Assembly (NCBI GenBank): GCA_013204545.1
Contig: JABMNN010000097.1
Location: forward strand, 36,094 to 100,093
Direction: 5' to 3'
Length of the DNA stretch: 64,000 nucleotides
Origin: Chloroflexota bacterium
GTDB lineage: Bacteria; Chloroflexota; Dehalococcoidia; Lucifugimonadales; Lucifugimonadaceae
Part shown: piece by piece, positions 61,568 through 64,000 of the stretch
Layout of the letters: each line of letters begins with the position of its first letter
Position numbering within the stretch: position 1 is the stretch's first letter
Program-made: the position numbers and the translations under genes
Notes under the pieces: generated by a model
The model's input: the letters and a program-made list of their open reading frames with translations, nothing else
Told to the model about the DNA's origin: nothing
Databases searched by the model: none

Positions 61568-62898
61568 GCAGCTACACAGAAAGTGTTGAAGATCGCATCC
61601 TTGCTCCACTAACGGGCAGTTCCCGCCCATTTTGGATATGGGTGGGAGTTCTGCTAGCAATTGTTGCTTGGGGTGGGGTCGCCTACTCAATTCAGGCTCG
61701 TGAAGGCCTGGTAGCAACTGGTATGCGAGATCGCATCATGTGGGGTCTCTACGTGACGCTGTTCGTCATGTTCATCGGAGCCAGCATGGCAGGCACGTTC
61801 GTTTCGGCAGTGCTCAGATTAACCGGAGCTTCTTGGCGAGGTCCCATCGTTAGAAGTGCTGAGATGGTTACCGTAGCTGCACTGGTAGTGGCGGCACTTT
61901 TCATCTTCTTCGACATGGGGCGCCCTGAACGTGCCTTAAACATAGTGCTGTTTGGAAGGTGGGAATCTCCACTCGTCTGGGACGTATACGGTCTCGCAAC
62001 TTACCTCGCAGGTAGCTTGCTTTACCTGTACCTCGCAGCGATACCCGATATCGCAATGATCCGTGATCTTGTTCCAGCCTCCCAAAGGATTAGGTCGGCA
62101 GCATACAAGGCGTATGCGGTCAACTGGGTTGGAACTCCAGAGCAACGCCGTGTGTTGCTTTCAACACTCGGTCTAATGGCAATCATCATGGTTCCGGTCG
62201 CGGTGATGATGCACACCGTCACATCTTGGATCTTCGGTATGACCCTACGAGAACCGTGGAACTCGCCGATGTTTGGAATCTTCTTCGTCGGTGGTGCCAT
62301 TTACTCAGGCATCGGCCTCATCGCAATCATGATGCTGATCGTGAAAAAGGTCTACCGACTCAATGATTTAATCACCGATAACCATTTCCTCAAATTGGGG
62401 TACTTGCTCGCCACGTTCGCAGCACTAATGGTGTTCTTCAATGTCAGTGAATTCGTAACGCTGGGCTACAAGACATCGGTTGACGCGTCGTTCTACATCA
62501 GCCAAATGACCCGTGGGAGCATGGCTCCTATCTTCTGGATCTACATCTGGGGCGGACTAATTCTTCCGATCATCCTTATAGCAGTGCCGAAGACACGAAA
62601 TACGAAGGGAATTGTCATTGCCAGCATTGCGGCGAACGTCGGAATGCTTCTTGAACGATATTTCATCGTAATTGGTGGACTCACAGTACCGCTAAATCCG
62701 TATGAACCTGCCAGCTACTTCCCGACATGGATCGAATGGTCACTAATGCTCGCTGGGGTTGCCATATTCGCACTGATTATTACGGCACTTGCAAAGGCAC
62801 TGCCGATCGTTGCGATCTGGGAACTCAGAGAACACGAGCATGAGCTTGAAGAATCTAAACCAAATACCAGTGCAAGAGTGACGGAGGGTTCGGTATGA
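61564..62898 (+). CDS. NrfD/PsrC-like quinol-interacting membrane subunit
   Basis: From ATG 61564 the protein has 444 residues and about ten membrane helices, matching NrfD-family polytopic proteins. It has the opening RPFWIWVGVLLAIVAWGGVAYSIQ, the charged helix FFDMGRPERALNI and WEWSLMLAG-like end region. It would exchange electrons between the quinone pool and the ferredoxin subunit. GGGACGGG lies just ahead of the ATG. It overlaps its neighbours on both sides by 4 bp, a tightly coupled operon. Confidence 0.9.
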   Translation: MSSYTESVEDRILAPLTGSSRPFWIWVGVLLAIVAWGGVAYSIQAREGLVATGMRDRIMWGLYVTLFVMFIGASMAGTFVSAVLRLTGASWRGPIVRSAEMVTVAALVVAALFIFFDMGRPERALNIVLFGRWESPLVWDVYGLATYLAGSLLYLYLAAIPDIAMIRDLVPASQRIRSAAYKAYAVNWVGTPEQRRVLLSTLGLMAIIMVPVAVMMHTVTSWIFGMTLREPWNSPMFGIFFVGGAIYSGIGLIAIMMLIVKKVYRLNDLITDNHFLKLGYLLATFAALMVFFNVSEFVTLGYKTSVDASFYISQMTRGSMAPIFWIYIWGGLILPIILIAVPKTRNTKGIVIASIAANVGMLLERYFIVIGGLTVPLNPYEPASYFPTWIEWSLMLAGVAIFALIITALAKALPIVAIWELREHEHELEESKPNTSARVTEGSV

Positions 62899-63464
62899 CC
62901 ATCCTCACAACAAGGCAAGTAATCAAAGTTCTTCCATTGATGGCTGTATTGGTATGGCTGACGATGACTTCGATAGTCAGCGCACAGGAACGTAGGGCAA
63001 CGCTCGAAGTTTCAGCCAGTGAGAGTACTCAGGCGGGTACCGCAATGGAAATCGTTGCGACTCTTACCGAACTCGACGGAACGCCAATAGCTGGAGAGGT
63101 GATCGACTTCGCCTTGTCAGTCGAGTTCATGAGCAACTCAGGTGAGATTCATATCGGGAGCGCAACCACCGACGCATCGGGTATTGCACGACTTGAATAC
63201 ATACCAAAAGCGGAAGGCGATCACTACCTGACAGCCAGTAGCTCTGAAAATTCAGAAGTCAGCGCATTTTCAGAAATGGAAATGACCGTTACGTCAGGTC
63301 CACAGCTCTACCGGGAACTCAGTCCGATACGAGTGCCCGGCGCAAACGTATGGATGACCTCCGCAGTCCTTATTGCGGTGTGGAGCGTGTTTGTACTGAT
63401 AGCGCTGCGTATATGGCAAATATCGAGAATTGGCGAACGAGAGGAAGGCAACTCAGATGCCTAA
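62895..63464 (+). CDS. exported Ig-like domain protein with C-terminal membrane anchor
   Basis: The 189-residue protein has an N-terminal signal (IKVLPLMAVLVWLTMTSIVSAQ), an Ig-like beta domain (about residues 35-135) of the type seen in bacterial Big-1/carboxypeptidase-regulatory folds (GEVIDFALSVEF, TTDASGIARLEYIPKAEGDHYLTA), and a C-terminal transmembrane helix (about 153-172). It overlaps the NrfD gene by 4 bp and the cytochrome gene by 8 bp. I infer a structural or assembly role on the outer membrane face. Family not recognised. Confidence 0.75.
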   Translation: MTILTTRQVIKVLPLMAVLVWLTMTSIVSAQERRATLEVSASESTQAGTAMEIVATLTELDGTPIAGEVIDFALSVEFMSNSGEIHIGSATTDASGIARLEYIPKAEGDHYLTASSSENSEVSAFSEMEMTVTSGPQLYRELSPIRVPGANVWMTSAVLIAVWSVFVLIALRIWQISRIGEREEGNSDA

Positions 63465-64000
63465 CTTCAAATCTTCCAAAGGTCGCGGATTTTCTATCGT
63501 TCCTGCAGCAATAACCTTCGGGGTGATTGCTGCAATGGTAATTCTTGTTGGCCAGATCACCCTAAGACCGTGGGCAGGTACAGATAACGGCTTCGATACA
63601 CACTTGAACTACTCCACCGTGAGCGACGACTACTCACGTTCGAATGTAGGGCGAGTTGGAGATAGCTCTGGCTCGCCAGACGGTTGGAGGCCAACCTCAG
63701 AAATTCAATCAGATGACACATTGGCTGCTTGGGTCGGTTTCGGCTGTGCAAGTTGTCATGGCATCGACGGTTTTGGAGGGGAAGTCGGCCCAAACCTACA
63801 AGAGTTGGTGCGTGACGACTTCGCTGACAAGATTCGATTCGGCGCTGACGGTATGCCAGCGTTCGGTGAGATGGATCTAACGGATGAGCACATCGCTGAG
63901 CTCGCCGCCTACCTTATTGAGATCGGCGGTCCGCCACCAACACCAACTCCAACACCAGCGCCCACATCAACACCAGCACCAACTCCGACATTAGTAGCCG
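63457..64000 (+). CDS. membrane-anchored cytochrome c, 3' end outside window
   Basis: ATG 63457 (GAGGAAGG about 10 nt upstream) opens a frame to the window's end. An N-terminal membrane helix lies at about residues 14-35, followed by a linker and one class I cytochrome c domain with heme motif CASCH and the methionine ligand expected in ADGMPAFGEM. The visible end is a Pro/Thr-rich repeat (PTPTPTPA-like), suggesting a second domain beyond the window. It probably passes electrons to or from the NrfD/ferredoxin unit. Confidence 0.88.
   Translation, partial: MPNFKSSKGRGFSIVPAAITFGVIAAMVILVGQITLRPWAGTDNGFDTHLNYSTVSDDYSRSNVGRVGDSSGSPDGWRPTSEIQSDDTLAAWVGFGCASCHGIDGFGGEVGPNLQELVRDDFADKIRFGADGMPAFGEMDLTDEHIAELAAYLIEIGGPPPTPTPTPAPTSTPAPTPTLVA

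Overview
The window looks like part of a chromosome from a free-living bacterium of moderate GC content. Gene content suggests a marine Chloroflexota of the SAR202/Dehalococcoidia type: several enolase-superfamily (mandelate racemase-like) paralogs, rhamnose-mutarotase-like proteins, CoA transferases, many lipoproteins and mixed ATG/GTG/TTG starts. This placement is an inference from gene families; no rRNA or tRNA gene was seen. No CRISPR array, insertion sequence or prophage was recognised.

Layout. 1-12.1 kb (minus strand): a giant FtsX-type permease running off the left edge, a methyltransferase, a Gfo/Idh/MocA oxidoreductase, and an acetoin/2-oxoacid dehydrogenase set (E1 alpha, E1 beta, E2 and an AcoX-like ATP-NAD kinase homolog). 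A HAD hydrolase and an HExxH lipoprotein sit between E1 and E2. 12.2-23.4 kb: core information genes (gyrB, pyrE, nadD, obg, dnaA, fmt, ffh) with a decayed DinB gene beside dnaA. 23.4-32.9 kb: a CoA transferase pair, a glycerophosphodiester phosphodiesterase, an unrecognised protein, three enolase-superfamily enzymes (two a tandem duplication separated by a perfect 23-bp hairpin) and a small membrane histidine kinase. 32.8-38.9 kb: two very large GAF/PAS histidine kinases, one interrupted by an in-frame TGA and one lacking a normal start codon. 39-54.7 kb: rpiB, a thioesterase, an MFS carrier, lipoproteins, an SQR-like flavoprotein, uvrA, recO, an Xre/membrane-protein pair with a clear promoter and operator, recR, ybaB, dnaX, ybeY and a VanZ-like protein. 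54.7-58.5 kb: two divergent rhamnose-mutarotase-like genes, then an unknown protein and a gene in which a TGA must be read through to give the motif U-G-S-C, followed by an MFS exporter. 58.8-64 kb: a respiratory module (beta-propeller lipoprotein, Tat-exported four-cluster ferredoxin, NrfD-like quinol subunit, Ig-like membrane protein, membrane-anchored cytochrome c) running off the right edge.

Most interesting item: the gene at 56680-57234 is almost certainly a UGSC-family selenoprotein that ordinary gene calling would split in two at TGA 56983-56985. Other points of interest are a DnaX without its zinc-binding cysteines, a histidine kinase whose best start codon is ATA, a textbook autoregulated Xre promoter, and a CRP-like palindrome ahead of the respiratory module.
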